Below are positions 15,971 to 25,310 of a stretch of DNA of 64,000 bases, piece after piece. This stretch comes from Butyricimonas paravirosa (GTDB lineage Bacteria > Bacteroidota > Bacteroidia > Bacteroidales > Marinifilaceae), in NCBI RefSeq assembly GCF_032878955.1, contig NZ_CP043839.1, positions 5,394,001-5,458,000 on the forward strand, read 5' to 3'. The stretch's first letter is position 1. The number at the start of each line of letters is the position of its first letter. Made by a program: the position numbers and the translations under genes. Below the pieces are notes generated by a model. The model ran no database searches, was not told the DNA's origin, and worked only from the letters and a program-made list of their open reading frames with translations.

Positions 15971-16465
15971 TTACAGATCACTAAAGACAAGAGGGAGGGT
16001 CCAGATCTCGCCGCCTTCCTCTGCGCCCGTGTCACGACGTGTCTTGAAGAGTTTCGTTTTTTTCAAGGCTTTTGCTAGTGCGTGCAGGTCTTTGAGGGTG
16101 ACATCCGGTGCATTCCTCAGGAAAAACCTAAATTCGAGGATGTTGCCTTTATCATCAAGCAATAGCATGATATGTACGCGATTCCCTTTCAATTCCTTGA
16201 TTCGCTCGGTGGTAAACACGGAACGGAAGAAATCCAAGCGGTCTTTAGCTAGTTCTAAGTTGGAATGTTCGCGACATTTCATGGCCCAGCGAGCCTCATT
16301 GTTTGTCGAGTCTTCTACGATTTGTAGAGTGCGGTCGTACGTGTAAATCGTGTTCTCTATTTTTACTTTTGAACGTTTACCGAATTCCTGTTCCATGCGG
16401 TTTTTCTGTGCTAGAACGGATGCACAAATCGTAAGAATGGCAAGTAGTAGAATCGTCTTTTTCAT
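15971..16465 (-). CDS. Secreted protein of unknown function, copy 1
   Basis: A 164-residue protein with a signal peptide (MKKTILLLAILTICASVLAQ) and a mature part rich in Lys, Arg and Glu. I do not recognise a domain. The C-terminal TGAEEGGEIWTLPLVF and the LLLDDKGNILEFRFFL segment suggest a small alpha/beta periplasmic fold. The paralogue at 17410-17904 is clearly homologous along its whole length. It follows the lipoprotein gene at 16479 by 13 bp, so the two form one unit. Confidence 0.8.
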   Translation of the reverse strand: MKKTILLLAILTICASVLAQKNRMEQEFGKRSKVKIENTIYTYDRTLQIVEDSTNNEARWAMKCREHSNLELAKDRLDFFRSVFTTERIKELKGNRVHIMLLLDDKGNILEFRFFLRNAPDVTLKDLHALAKALKKTKLFKTRRDTGAEEGGEIWTLPLVFSDL

Positions 16466-16478
16466 AATATGTAATTTA

Positions 16479-17183
16479 TTAATTGTATAAATATTCTAAT
16501 AATCGAGCCCCGCAATGCTCTGGTATCCCATAAGAAGAGTTTTTTGTGGCAAAGTCTTCAAGAAAATCGTCATAAGTGAGGCCAGATATTCCTTCCATTA
16601 TGGTATCGTAAACACGTGCCGTTACGTAGAATTGATCAAAGATTTTTAATAGCCAGTCCATGTACAATTTTCCGTATTGAGCACCTATTCCTCTCAAAGG
16701 AATACCGTCATTTAAACCTAAGCAGTCTTGGAAGAATTTTGCTTCAAATTCGATGTCAGCTTTAGATCTCCCGTAAATACCATCGTAAGCTAAATCTTGT
16801 ATAAAATGTATGAATTCTTCAGGAAAAGCGTCATGAACAACATATTCATCTCGGAAATACATCATTTTGAATTTAGGTTCGTAAGCGGCAACAGAATTAT
16901 AGTCATCTTGGTATATATAAATATATTGTATTCTCGTGTCATTTATAAGTATTAAATCATACATATATCTATATTCTTGAATAGACATTATTTCAGAAAG
17001 AATTTCATTTATAGGTTCTTGAAGAATTAATTCACAAGTATTTGAAATATCCCAATATAGGGTATAAGACCGAGATAGACTTTCATCGTTTTCTTCTATA
17101 ATTTCTTCTTCGAAGGGGAACGAATTTTCATTGGAACATGAAAATACCCACGGTAGTAACAAAAGAATAATGATTTTTTTCAT
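16479..17183 (-). CDS. Lipoprotein of unknown function, copy 1
   Basis: A 234-residue lipoprotein: signal MKKIIILLLLPWVFSC with lipidation cysteine C16, followed by an acidic stretch (FEEEIIEENDESL) of the type that sends lipoproteins to the Bacteroidota cell surface. The segment FPEEFIHFIQDLAY followed by IEFEAKFFQD looks like a worn zincin: the usual HExxH helix would read HELFHAYQ, but the first His and the order are changed, so metallopeptidase activity is unlikely. The first 150 or so residues are almost identical to the paralogue at 17924-18625, while the C-terminal 80 residues diverge. Confidence 0.8.
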   Translation of the reverse strand: MKKIIILLLLPWVFSCSNENSFPFEEEIIEENDESLSRSYTLYWDISNTCELILQEPINEILSEIMSIQEYRYMYDLILINDTRIQYIYIYQDDYNSVAAYEPKFKMMYFRDEYVVHDAFPEEFIHFIQDLAYDGIYGRSKADIEFEAKFFQDCLGLNDGIPLRGIGAQYGKLYMDWLLKIFDQFYVTARVYDTIMEGISGLTYDDFLEDFATKNSSYGIPEHCGARLLEYLYN

Positions 17184-17409
17184 AGTTATTGGTTTATATT
17201 ATCACGATAAAATTACAATCTTTTTTTAAAACGAATAAATAGAGAAAACAGGGTACAACGATTGCTATTTTTTATTCGATTCTTTGTAAAAAGAAGTTGC
17301 CTAACAAGTCTTTGGAGGAGATAGGTATCAATATCGTAGCTTTGCAGGTAATATCATAATATGACGCATTGTCCTGGGGACAGGGACAACGCATCACGTG
17401 TCAATCCTG
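17184..17409. other. Spacer between duplicated modules with a stranded nfo-type promoter
   Basis: Sequence homologous to 18626-18890 upstream of nfo, with internal deletions. TTTGGAGGAGATAGGTATCA at 17311-17330 matches 18804-18823, and TATCGTAGCTTTGCA at 17332-17346 matches 18872-18886, which is the nfo promoter region. Here no gene follows on the + strand. A GCATTGTCC...GGACAACGC hairpin at 17366-17392 probably terminates the second module. Confidence 0.75.
17366..17392 (-). terminator. Hairpin after the second copy of the duplicated module
   Basis: GCATTGTCC pairs with GGACAACGC. It lies 18 bp after the stop codon of the gene at 17410-17904, equivalent in position to 15921-15951. No strong T-run. 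Confidence 0.5.
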
Positions 17410-17904
17410 TCATAGTTCGTCGAAGACGAGAGGGAGGACCCAGATCTCGCCGCCTTCCTCTGCTCCCGTGTCGTGGCGTGTCTTGAAGAGTTTCGTTTTC
17501 TTTAGGGCTTTCGCTAGCGTGTGCAGGTCATTGATGGTGATGTCCAGCGCTTTATACAGGAAAAACTTAAACTCGAGGATGTTGCCTTTGTCATCAAGCA
17601 ATAGCTTGATATACACACGATTTCCTTTCAATTCCTTGATCCGTTCGGCAGTGAACACGGAACGGAAAAAAGTCGAACGATCGGTGGCTAGTTCCAAGTT
17701 AGAGTGTTCACGGCGTTTCATGACCCAGCGTGCCTCGTCATTCGTCGAGTCTTGTAAAATTTCTAGCGTGCGGTCGTATTTATAGACCGTGTTCTCGATC
17801 TTTATTTTTGAACGTTTATCTAGTTCCCGTTCCACGTTGTTTTTCTGTGCGAAAACGGAGGTGCCAGTCATAAGGATGGTAAATAGTAAAATTATCTTTT
17901 TCAT
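17410..17904 (-). CDS. Secreted protein of unknown function, copy 2
   Basis: 164 residues, paralogue of the gene at 15971-16465 and the same length. Signal peptide MKKIILLFTILMTGTSVFAQ. Most differences are conservative substitutions spread over the mature part, with RSKIKIENTVYKYDRTL and DTGAEEGGEIWVLPLVF well kept. Even spread of substitutions suggests both copies are under selection. Function unknown. It follows its lipoprotein partner at 17924 by 19 bp. Confidence 0.8.
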   Translation of the reverse strand: MKKIILLFTILMTGTSVFAQKNNVERELDKRSKIKIENTVYKYDRTLEILQDSTNDEARWVMKRREHSNLELATDRSTFFRSVFTAERIKELKGNRVYIKLLLDDKGNILEFKFFLYKALDITINDLHTLAKALKKTKLFKTRHDTGAEEGGEIWVLPLVFDEL

Positions 17905-17923
17905 GGTTATATGGTTTAAATTA

Positions 17924-18625
17924 TTAATATAAATATTTTAATAGTTGAGGATCAAAATGCTCTGGTGTTCCATAAGAAGTGTTGGCTGCGGCAAAATCTT
18001 CAAGAAATTCATGATAGGTAAGACCAGATATTCCTTCCATTATAATATCATAAATAAATGCTGTTATGTAGAATTCGTCATAGATTTTTAATATCCACTT
18101 AGTGTATAAATCCCCATATTGATCCCCTGTTCCTCTTAAAACGGCACCATTATTTAAATTTAATAAATCTTGGAAGAATTTTGCCTCAAATTCAATGTCA
18201 GCTTTAGATCTTCCGTAAATACCATCGTAAGCTAAATCTTGTATAAAATGTATGAATTCTTCAGGAAAAGCGTCATGAACAACATATTCATCTCGGAAAT
18301 ACATCATTTTGAATTTAGGTTCGTAAGCGGCAACAGAATTATGGTTGTCTTGGTATATATAAATATAGTTTATTTTCGTGTTATTTATAAGTATTAAATC
18401 ATACATATATTCATATTCTGGAATATTCATTATTTCAGAAAGAATTTCATTTATAGGTTCTTGAAGAATTAATTCACAAGTATTTGAAATATCCCAATAT
18501 AGGGTATAAGACCGAGATAGACTTTCATCGTTTTCTTCTATAATTTCTTCTTCGAAGGGGAACGAATTTTCATTGGAACATGAAAATACCCACGGTAGTA
18601 ACAAAAGAATAATGATTTTTTTCAT
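17924..18625 (-). CDS. Lipoprotein of unknown function, copy 2
   Basis: 233 residues, paralogue of 16479-17183. The signal peptide, acidic segment and the region up to IEFEAKFFQD are almost unchanged also at DNA level, whereas the last 80 residues differ at many positions (for example LLNLNNGAVLRGTGDQYG). This split pattern points to recent gene conversion of the 5' part or to diversifying pressure on the 3' part. It keeps the same EEFIH in place of a metallopeptidase HExxH. Confidence 0.8.
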   Translation of the reverse strand: MKKIIILLLLPWVFSCSNENSFPFEEEIIEENDESLSRSYTLYWDISNTCELILQEPINEILSEIMNIPEYEYMYDLILINNTKINYIYIYQDNHNSVAAYEPKFKMMYFRDEYVVHDAFPEEFIHFIQDLAYDGIYGRSKADIEFEAKFFQDLLNLNNGAVLRGTGDQYGDLYTKWILKIYDEFYITAFIYDIIMEGISGLTYHEFLEDFAAANTSYGTPEHFDPQLLKYLY

Positions 18626-18853
18626 AGTTATTGGTTTATATTATCACGATAAAATTATAATCTTCTTCTAGAACGAATAAATAAAAGAAAACAGGGGACA
18701 ACGATTTCAATTATTATTCGATTCTTTGTAAAAAGAAGTTGCCTAACAAGTCTTATGAAGTGGCTACAAGCTACACTTCCTCTAATTTCAGGGGGTACTT
18801 CATTTTGGAGGAGATAGGTATCAACTTGTAACCCAAAATTTGGCAGGGGTGAA

Positions 18854-18884
18854 TTTTTACTTTCAATTCTTTATCGTAGCTTTG
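18854..18884 (+). promoter_or_regulatory. Promoter of nfo
   Basis: TAGCTTTG at 18877-18884 fits the -7 consensus. TTTT at 18854-18857, 19 bases upstream, is one base from the -33 TTTG. The leader to the nfo ATG would be about 15 bases. Confidence 0.6.
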
Positions 18885-18906
18885 CATATAATATAAAAAG
18901 TAAGCT

Positions 18907-19752
18907 ATGGAAAAGTATATAGGAGCGCACGTGAGTGCATCGGGAGGAGTGGAGAATGCGCCGTTGAACGCCCACGAGATCGGGGCGACGGCTTTTGCCT
19001 TATTCACGAAGAACCAGCGGCAGTGGAAGGCGGCACCGCTGACGGCGGAGAGTATCGCACTGTTCAAAGAACGCTGCGAGGAATTCGGGTACACGCCTCG
19101 ACAGATATTGCCGCACGACAGTTATTTGATTAATCTCGGTAACCCGGACGCGGATGCGTTGGAGAAGTCGCGGGAGGCTTTCCTCGACGAGATGCAACGC
19201 TGCGAGCAGTTGGGGCTGGATCGATTGAATTTTCACCCCGGCAGTACGTTGAAGAAGATCAGCGACGAGGAATGTCTGGCGCTGATTGCGGAGTCGATCA
19301 ACCTGACGCTGGATAAGACCTGCGGCGTGACGGCGGTGATCGAGAACACGGCGGGACAGGGATCGAATCTCGGCTACACGTTCGAGCAGATCGCCTATAT
19401 TATTGACCGGGTGGAGGACAAGAGTCGGGTGGGCGTCTGCATTGATACCTGTCATTCTTTCGCTGCGGGTTATGATTTGGCGACATCGGGAGGATTCACC
19501 GAGACGTTCGAGCATTTCGACAACGTGATCGGGTTCAAGTACCTGCGGGGTATGCACCTGAACGATGCCAAAAAAGAGCTGGGTTCACGGGTAGACCGCC
19601 ACGATAGTTTGGGAAAAGGAACGTTGGGCATAGAGCCTTTCAAGTGGATCATGGAGGACGAACGCTTTGACGGTATTCCATTGATACTGGAAACGCCGGA
19701 CGAGGCGTTGTGGCCGGAGGAAATACGGATGTTGAAGGGTTTCGTGAAATGA
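18907..19752 (+). CDS. nfo: Endonuclease IV (apurinic/apyrimidinic endonuclease)
   Basis: Cuts DNA at abasic sites in base-excision repair using a trinuclear zinc centre. The 281-residue TIM barrel starts GAHVSASGG and contains NFHPGS, VIENTAGQGSNLG, VGVCIDTCHSFAAGYD and GMHLNDAKKELGSRVDRHDSLGKG, which carry the zinc-binding His, Glu and Asp residues. Length is normal. Its TGA overlaps the ATG of the next gene, making a four-gene repair run with sbcD and sbcC. Confidence 0.97.
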   Translation: MEKYIGAHVSASGGVENAPLNAHEIGATAFALFTKNQRQWKAAPLTAESIALFKERCEEFGYTPRQILPHDSYLINLGNPDADALEKSREAFLDEMQRCEQLGLDRLNFHPGSTLKKISDEECLALIAESINLTLDKTCGVTAVIENTAGQGSNLGYTFEQIAYIIDRVEDKSRVGVCIDTCHSFAAGYDLATSGGFTETFEHFDNVIGFKYLRGMHLNDAKKELGSRVDRHDSLGKGTLGIEPFKWIMEDERFDGIPLILETPDEALWPEEIRMLKGFVK

Positions 19753-20723
19753 TACCGATGCATGCGTCTGTGAAATGGTTGTTGACGGTGGTGGTTGTCC
19801 TTTTTGGGGTACCTCTCGTGGCACAAGTCTTGCCGGGGGAAGAGGGTATGCTTGAACGGGGAGGGCGCCTCCCCGGTGAGGTGAGCGTGGAGGCGCTTGT
19901 TGATAGCGTGGCCCGGTGGGGACGGACGGAACGGGAGAAAGTGATCGTACTGGCGGGATGGTTCCGTGAGTACATGGCGATTGACGCCGGGAAGTTCCTC
20001 ACGGGAGGGCCGGACGGGGATTATCGCGAGGTGTTGAAGGAGAGGAAAGGAATTTGCGGGGATTTCACGGGGTTGTTCGGGGAGTTATGCAATAGGTTGG
20101 GGATCGAGAACGAGCGGGTGGAAGGGTACGTGGCGGAGGATGGTCGGGAGCGTGGGGAAACGTGTCACCGGACGAATCACGTGTGGAACGCCGTGCGAGT
20201 GGCGGGAGAGTGGTGGCACGTCGATATGATGTGGGCCGTGGGAGCGTTGGGGAGAGATGCGGCGGGGGAATGGGTGTTCAGACGGCACTGGAACCCGGAG
20301 TACGTGTTGACGCGGGGTGAACAATTTCTGACCACTCACATGCCGGCTGATCCGGCGTGGCAGTTGACCGACAGGCCGTACGCCATGGATGCGTTTATCG
20401 AGGGGAATTTGGCGGATGGCGAGCGGGGAGATTATTATAATTACACGGATAGTATTGCGGCCTTCCGGCGCTTGCCGAGGGATGAACGACAGATGCTTTT
20501 TGCCCGGCGGGCGAACCGTTTTAACTCGCGGAACAAGGAGGTGATGGCGGTGACGTACTATAACGAGGCGGTTTTCCTGTTGAATTATAACCGGAAGACG
20601 CGGGCCGTGTTGATCCGGGCGAGGGAGTATTTTAGGATCGCGGAAGAGTACGCTAGGGATTTGCCCGGCGTGAAAGAGAGTATTGACGAGGGACTCCGGA
20701 ACGTGGAGGCTCTAATTAAATAG
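19749..20723 (+). CDS. Secreted transglutaminase-like protein
   Basis: A 324-residue exported protein with signal peptide MHASVKWLLTVVVVLFGVPLVAQ. A transglutaminase-like core has the papain-type triad C103 (KGICGDFTGLF), H144 (TNHVWNAV) and D159 (WWHVDMMW). The C-terminal third is helical. The start at 19749 overlaps the nfo stop codon as ATGA; an ATG three codons on is also possible. Related domains act as cysteine peptidases or amidases on peptides or cell wall; the substrate is unknown. Why a periplasmic enzyme sits inside a DNA-repair operon is not clear. Confidence 0.88.
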   Translation: MIPMHASVKWLLTVVVVLFGVPLVAQVLPGEEGMLERGGRLPGEVSVEALVDSVARWGRTEREKVIVLAGWFREYMAIDAGKFLTGGPDGDYREVLKERKGICGDFTGLFGELCNRLGIENERVEGYVAEDGRERGETCHRTNHVWNAVRVAGEWWHVDMMWAVGALGRDAAGEWVFRRHWNPEYVLTRGEQFLTTHMPADPAWQLTDRPYAMDAFIEGNLADGERGDYYNYTDSIAAFRRLPRDERQMLFARRANRFNSRNKEVMAVTYYNEAVFLLNYNRKTRAVLIRAREYFRIAEEYARDLPGVKESIDEGLRNVEALIK

Positions 20724-20726
20724 AGG

Positions 20727-21965
20727 ATGAAAATATTACATACTTCAGACTGGCACCTTGGAAAGCGGTTGAATGACCGGGAGCGTGCCGGGGAGCAAGT
20801 GGCCGTGATGGACGAGATTGTGCGGGTGGCTGACGAGGAGGCCGCGGATGCGGTGATCGTGGCGGGGGACTTGTTCGACACGTTTAACCCGCCCGTGGAG
20901 GCGATCGAGTTGCTTTACCGCACGTTGCATCGGTTGGCACGGGGCGGGCAGCGTCTGGTGGTGGCTATTGCCGGGAATCACGATTCACCGGACCGGGTGG
21001 ATTCGCCCGACGTGCTGGCACGGGAGAGCGGGATTTTCTTTGCCGGGAACCCGATGATCGTGTTGCGGGAGATGCGAACGGAAGGCGGGGTGACGTTGGT
21101 CCGGTCGGACGAGGGGTTTGCCGAGTTCCGCTTACCGGGGTTCGATTACCCGTTGCGGGTGCTACTTACCCCTTACACGAACGGGCAACGGGCCAAACGC
21201 TATATGGGTGCAGAGGATGTCGACGAGGGGTTGCGGGTTTTCCTGCGGGATCACTGGGCAGGGTTGGCCGACAAGTATTGCGACACGGAGGGGGTGAACC
21301 TGTTGGTGGCCCATCTTTTCATGGCGAGGGAGGGCGGTGAGTTGCCCGAAGAGCCGGAGGACGAGCGACCGATCAATATCGGTGGTGCCGATGTCGTCTA
21401 TACTTCGTTGATTCCCCCCGCCATACAGTACGTTGCGCTGGGACACTTGCATCGCCGGCAAACGGTGGACACGGAGCCTTGTCCCGCAGTATATAGCGGC
21501 AGTCCCTTGAGTTACAGTTTCAGCGAGGCCGAGCAGGATAAATACGTGACGCTCGTGGACCTTGAACCGGGATGTCCGGCTCGTATCAGGAAGCGTCGGC
21601 TGACGAGCGGGCGTCCCTTGGTGCGTCGTCGTTTCGAGGGGGTGGAGGTAGCCTTGCAATGGCTTGCGGAACATCCCGATACGTGGGTGGAACTGACCGT
21701 TGCCACGGATACTTTCCTCACGGCGCAAGAAGTAAAATCCCTGCACGCCGCGCATGACGGTATTGTTTGTATCATCCCGGATGTGCGTGACGCTTCTCTC
21801 GTGAACGATCGTGTGGCTTCTATCCACGACTTGCGCTCGGACGTTAACGCCCTCTTTGCCGAGTACTTCCGCCAGCGCAAGGGACAGGAACCGAATGAAG
21901 AAATCAGGTCACTTTTCCGCGAAGCGTTGTCGATGGATGGCGATTCGAGGAAAAGTGACAGTTAA
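20727..21965 (+). CDS. sbcD: Exonuclease subunit SbcD (Mre11-like nuclease)
   Basis: Manganese-dependent nuclease subunit that processes hairpins and protein-blocked DNA ends together with SbcC. The 412-residue protein has the phosphoesterase motifs HTSDWHLGKRL, VAGDLFDTFNPP, GNHDSPDR, NLLVAHLFM and ALGHLHRRQ, followed by the capping domain. It starts three bases after the upstream stop and is followed by sbcC after about 100 bp. Confidence 0.97.
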   Translation: MKILHTSDWHLGKRLNDRERAGEQVAVMDEIVRVADEEAADAVIVAGDLFDTFNPPVEAIELLYRTLHRLARGGQRLVVAIAGNHDSPDRVDSPDVLARESGIFFAGNPMIVLREMRTEGGVTLVRSDEGFAEFRLPGFDYPLRVLLTPYTNGQRAKRYMGAEDVDEGLRVFLRDHWAGLADKYCDTEGVNLLVAHLFMAREGGELPEEPEDERPINIGGADVVYTSLIPPAIQYVALGHLHRRQTVDTEPCPAVYSGSPLSYSFSEAEQDKYVTLVDLEPGCPARIRKRRLTSGRPLVRRRFEGVEVALQWLAEHPDTWVELTVATDTFLTAQEVKSLHAAHDGIVCIIPDVRDASLVNDRVASIHDLRSDVNALFAEYFRQRKGQEPNEEIRSLFREALSMDGDSRKSDS

Positions 21966-22066
21966 AAGATAAAAGTTAAAAACTAAAAGATGAAACTTTC
22001 TAAATTATCCCCCGTGTTTGTCTTCGGTAAGTTACAGGTTCTATCATTTTTAATTTTCAATTTCCT

Positions 22067-25000
22067 ATGTTGCCCGTTAAATTAACCCTTGAAGGTATTT
22101 ACTCCTACCGGGAGCGCCAGACGATAGATTTTACTCGATTGACGGAGGCCCGGTTGTTCGGGATATTCGGTCCGGTGGGGAGTGGAAAATCAACGATATT
22201 GGAGGCGATGATCTATGCCATTTACGGTACGATTGACCGTTTGAATAATGACGTGAAATATAACGTGATGAACCTGCAATCCGACCGCCTGTTCGTGGAC
22301 TTCGAGTTCCGGGCGGGAGAGGACGGACGATTGTATCGGGCAACGGTGGAGTGCAGGCGGAACAAGAAGAGGTTCGCTGACGTGAGTTCGCCGAAATACC
22401 TTTACCACGTGTGGGAGGGCGACGAGTGGTTGCCCTGTACGCGGGAAGAAGTGGTCGGGGCGATCGGGCTGACGGCACAGAATTTCAAGCGGGTGGTGAT
22501 TATCCCGCAGGGGAAGTTTCAGGAGTTCCTGATGTTGCGGGACAAGGAGCGTACCGATATGATGATGGAGCTTTTCGGAGAACTCCGGCGCTACGATCTG
22601 GGTGGGCGGGTGGCTTACTTGGAGGGGGAGACGACCCGGCGGGTGATCGATTTGCGGGGACAACTCACGGGATTGGGCGAGGTGAACGGAGAGCAGTTGG
22701 CCGAGCGGAAACAGCGTTACGCGGCCTTGCAGGAAGAGATAGCCGGGGTGAAAAAAGAGATTCACGAGGGGCAGGAGCAAGTGGAGAGGGGGAAGAAAGT
22801 GAAACAACTCACTGACGAGCGGGTGGCACGACAGGAAGAGGAACGAAAGCTGTTAGAACGACGGGAGGCGATGGCGGGTTTGCAGGCTCGCGTGGACGAG
22901 TACGAGCGATGTTTGCAACAGTTCCAGCAACCGTTGAGCCGCCACGACGAGACGGGGCGGCGGTTGGCAGAGTCTGTGCGGGTGCTGTCCGGTTACCGGG
23001 AGCAACTGACCGCTAAACAGGCCGAGCTTACCCGTTTTTCCGGACAATTCTCTCAATTGAAACAGGCGTACGAGGGACGGGATGTGTTGAAAGAGCGTGC
23101 CGGACAATTGGAACGATTGCTGCATTTACGTACGATAAGCAAGGAGCAGGATGAACTGAAGGAGCGACACCGTAAGGGTGAAGAAATCGTGGTGGCGACG
23201 AGGCGGGAGATCGAGGTGTTGCAGGAGCAGTTACGAGAACAGAAAGAGAGGTTAGAGCAGTTAAACCAGTCGATTCCCGATATGAAGATGTTATCGGACA
23301 TTCGGGAATGGTATAATATACAACAGCATCTCCGGGAAGAGTTGACCCGTTGGCAGGAGGAGTTAGTCGGGGTGGATAAGGAAATCGCCCGGGAGGAAGG
23401 GGAGGTGCGGATGGTGCAGGAGCAATATCCCGCGTTCGGGGCGTTACAGGCCATGACATACGAGGCGTTGCAGAAGGCTTGCCGGGAGAGGCAGGAACAA
23501 CTTGCCACCACCGTGCAGAAGACGCGGGAGGAGTGGTTACATTTAAGTACCCGCCAGCGATTGGTGGATTTTGCGAGGGAGTTGTCGGAGGGTGAACCTT
23601 GCCCCCTTTGCGGGGCCTTGTCGCATCCCGCACCCTTACACGCCACGGAAGTCGAGGGTGAGTTGAAGGAGAAGACCGACCGTGTCACGGGCTTGGAGGA
23701 AGAAGGGAAGATGTTGGAACGGATGATGTCCCGTCTGGTCGTGATCGGGGAACGGTTGCGGTTGGCAGGGGAACGGAAAGAACAAATCACCCGACAGCAG
23801 GCTGTTGTGCGGGAACGGTTACGGGAGCATCTGACCCGTTTTGCGTGGGAAGGGTTTACACCCGATAATATGCAGCACCTGACAGACGAGATGAACCGGG
23901 TGGCACTCTTGAATAAGGAGGAAGGGGAGCGGGAGATGGTGTGCGGGAACACGGAGAAGAGCATCGAGCAGAAACGAGTGAATCTTGAAAAGTACGTTGC
24001 CCGTCTTGACGAGATCAGCCGGGAGATCGTGCAGCGGGATTCACAGGCCGAATTGTTGCGGGAGCAGCAGGCGGGGTTCGATGGGAAGGAGTACGAGGGG
24101 TTGCCCGACACGGAAGTCGGTAAGGAGCTGGAAGGATGTAGGCAGCGTTTTGAGCAGGTCGGGCGGGATTATCAACGGGATGCCGCACGGTTGCAGGTGA
24201 TCGAGGCGGACTTCCGGAAGTGGGAAGGGAGCGTGGAGGAAAAAAGTAAGGAGGTGACCCGTTTGCAGCAGGAATTGGAAGAGGAAGTACAGGAGTTGGA
24301 ACATTTGTTGAAAGATTCGGCTTATCCCGATCTGGCAGCGGTTCGGGAGGTGCTAGCCGCTAAGCTGGATTTGCCCGGGGTGCGGGGAGAGATTAATCGT
24401 TACCGGGAGCAGGTTCACGCCGTGCAGGTTCGGAAAGCGGAGTTGGAGGTGTTGCTTGCTGGGGTGTCTTATAACGAGGAAGAACACGTTGCGCTATGTC
24501 AACGGGTGGAGGCAGCGCTGGTACGGGAACGGGAGATGCTGGCAGAACAGGGAGCTTTAGGGAACCAGATCAAGGATATGGAAACCCGTGTGGCGGCCCG
24601 GGAGAAGATCGGGCGGGAGTTGGAAGGTTTGGAGTTACGGTTGACGAATTTGCAGATGTTGAAGGGGTTGTTCCGGGGAAATGATTTCGTGAAGTTCGTT
24701 TCGTCGATTTACTTACAGAATCTCTGTAATGCGGCGAACGAGCGTTTTTACCGGATGACCCGCCAGCGCTTGAAACTGGAGTTGAGCGAGGAAAATGATT
24801 TCGTGGTACGTGATTTCATGAACGAGGGGCGGGTGAGGAGTGCCCGCACGCTTTCCGGGGGACAGGTGTTCCAAGCCTCGTTATCGTTGGCTTTGGCATT
24901 GACGGATAATATCCGCCATCTGACAGGGAGTAGCCAGAACTTTTTCTTTTTGGATGAAGGATTCGGCTCGCTGGACCGGGAGTCGTTGAGTGTCGTCTTC

Positions 25001-25141
25001 GAAACCTTGAAATCCTTGCGGGCCGAGAACCGGGTGGTCGGGCTGATCTCCCATGTCGAGGAAATGCAGCAGGAGGTTCCGGCGTGTTTATTCGTGGAGA
25101 ACACGGTGGAGAGGGGGAGCGTGGTGATAATTGATAATTGA
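22067..25141 (+). CDS. sbcC: Exonuclease subunit SbcC (Rad50-like ATPase)
   Basis: SMC-type ATPase partner of SbcD. Of 1024 residues, the N-terminal ATP-binding half has the P-loop FGPVGSGKST (34-43). Two long coiled-coil arms (roughly 190-480 and 540-850) surround a zinc hook C512-P-L-C515. The C-terminal half has the ABC signature LSGGQVFQASLSLALAL and Walker B FFLDEGFGSLD. The last residues are encoded by an ATTGATAATTG-type simple repeat, so the extreme C-terminus is likely unconserved. Confidence 0.97.
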   Translation: MLPVKLTLEGIYSYRERQTIDFTRLTEARLFGIFGPVGSGKSTILEAMIYAIYGTIDRLNNDVKYNVMNLQSDRLFVDFEFRAGEDGRLYRATVECRRNKKRFADVSSPKYLYHVWEGDEWLPCTREEVVGAIGLTAQNFKRVVIIPQGKFQEFLMLRDKERTDMMMELFGELRRYDLGGRVAYLEGETTRRVIDLRGQLTGLGEVNGEQLAERKQRYAALQEEIAGVKKEIHEGQEQVERGKKVKQLTDERVARQEEERKLLERREAMAGLQARVDEYERCLQQFQQPLSRHDETGRRLAESVRVLSGYREQLTAKQAELTRFSGQFSQLKQAYEGRDVLKERAGQLERLLHLRTISKEQDELKERHRKGEEIVVATRREIEVLQEQLREQKERLEQLNQSIPDMKMLSDIREWYNIQQHLREELTRWQEELVGVDKEIAREEGEVRMVQEQYPAFGALQAMTYEALQKACRERQEQLATTVQKTREEWLHLSTRQRLVDFARELSEGEPCPLCGALSHPAPLHATEVEGELKEKTDRVTGLEEEGKMLERMMSRLVVIGERLRLAGERKEQITRQQAVVRERLREHLTRFAWEGFTPDNMQHLTDEMNRVALLNKEEGEREMVCGNTEKSIEQKRVNLEKYVARLDEISREIVQRDSQAELLREQQAGFDGKEYEGLPDTEVGKELEGCRQRFEQVGRDYQRDAARLQVIEADFRKWEGSVEEKSKEVTRLQQELEEEVQELEHLLKDSAYPDLAAVREVLAAKLDLPGVRGEINRYREQVHAVQVRKAELEVLLAGVSYNEEEHVALCQRVEAALVREREMLAEQGALGNQIKDMETRVAAREKIGRELEGLELRLTNLQMLKGLFRGNDFVKFVSSIYLQNLCNAANERFYRMTRQRLKLELSEENDFVVRDFMNEGRVRSARTLSGGQVFQASLSLALALTDNIRHLTGSSQNFFFLDEGFGSLDRESLSVVFETLKSLRAENRVVGLISHVEEMQQEVPACLFVENTVERGSVVIIDN

Positions 25142-25310
25142 AAATGAAAGAGTTCATAAGGTTTGTAAAGTTTGTAAGGTTCATAAAGTTTAATGGACCC
25201 CGCGGGCGCTTTACTGGCGGCAGCTTGAGCTGCCGATAAGCACAGTTCAAAGGACACCCGTCACTTTATAAACTTTATGGACCTTATGAACTTTATAAAC
25301 TTAATTGAAT
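25142..25310. repeat. Family C long inverted repeat
   Basis: Left arm 25148-25192 (GTTCATAAGGTTTGTAAAG units) and right arm 25262-25301 are inverted relative to each other. The centre has GGACCCCGCGGGCGC, a CGGCAGCTTGAGCTGCCG hairpin at 25216-25233, and AGGACACCCGTCAC. The latter recurs at 7023-7036 and, in variant form, near 33172. No gene. Confidence 0.75.

Noticed and set aside
19000..19557. Open frame on the minus strand inside nfo
   Set aside because: Shadow of the nfo coding sequence, with low-complexity composition and no family match.
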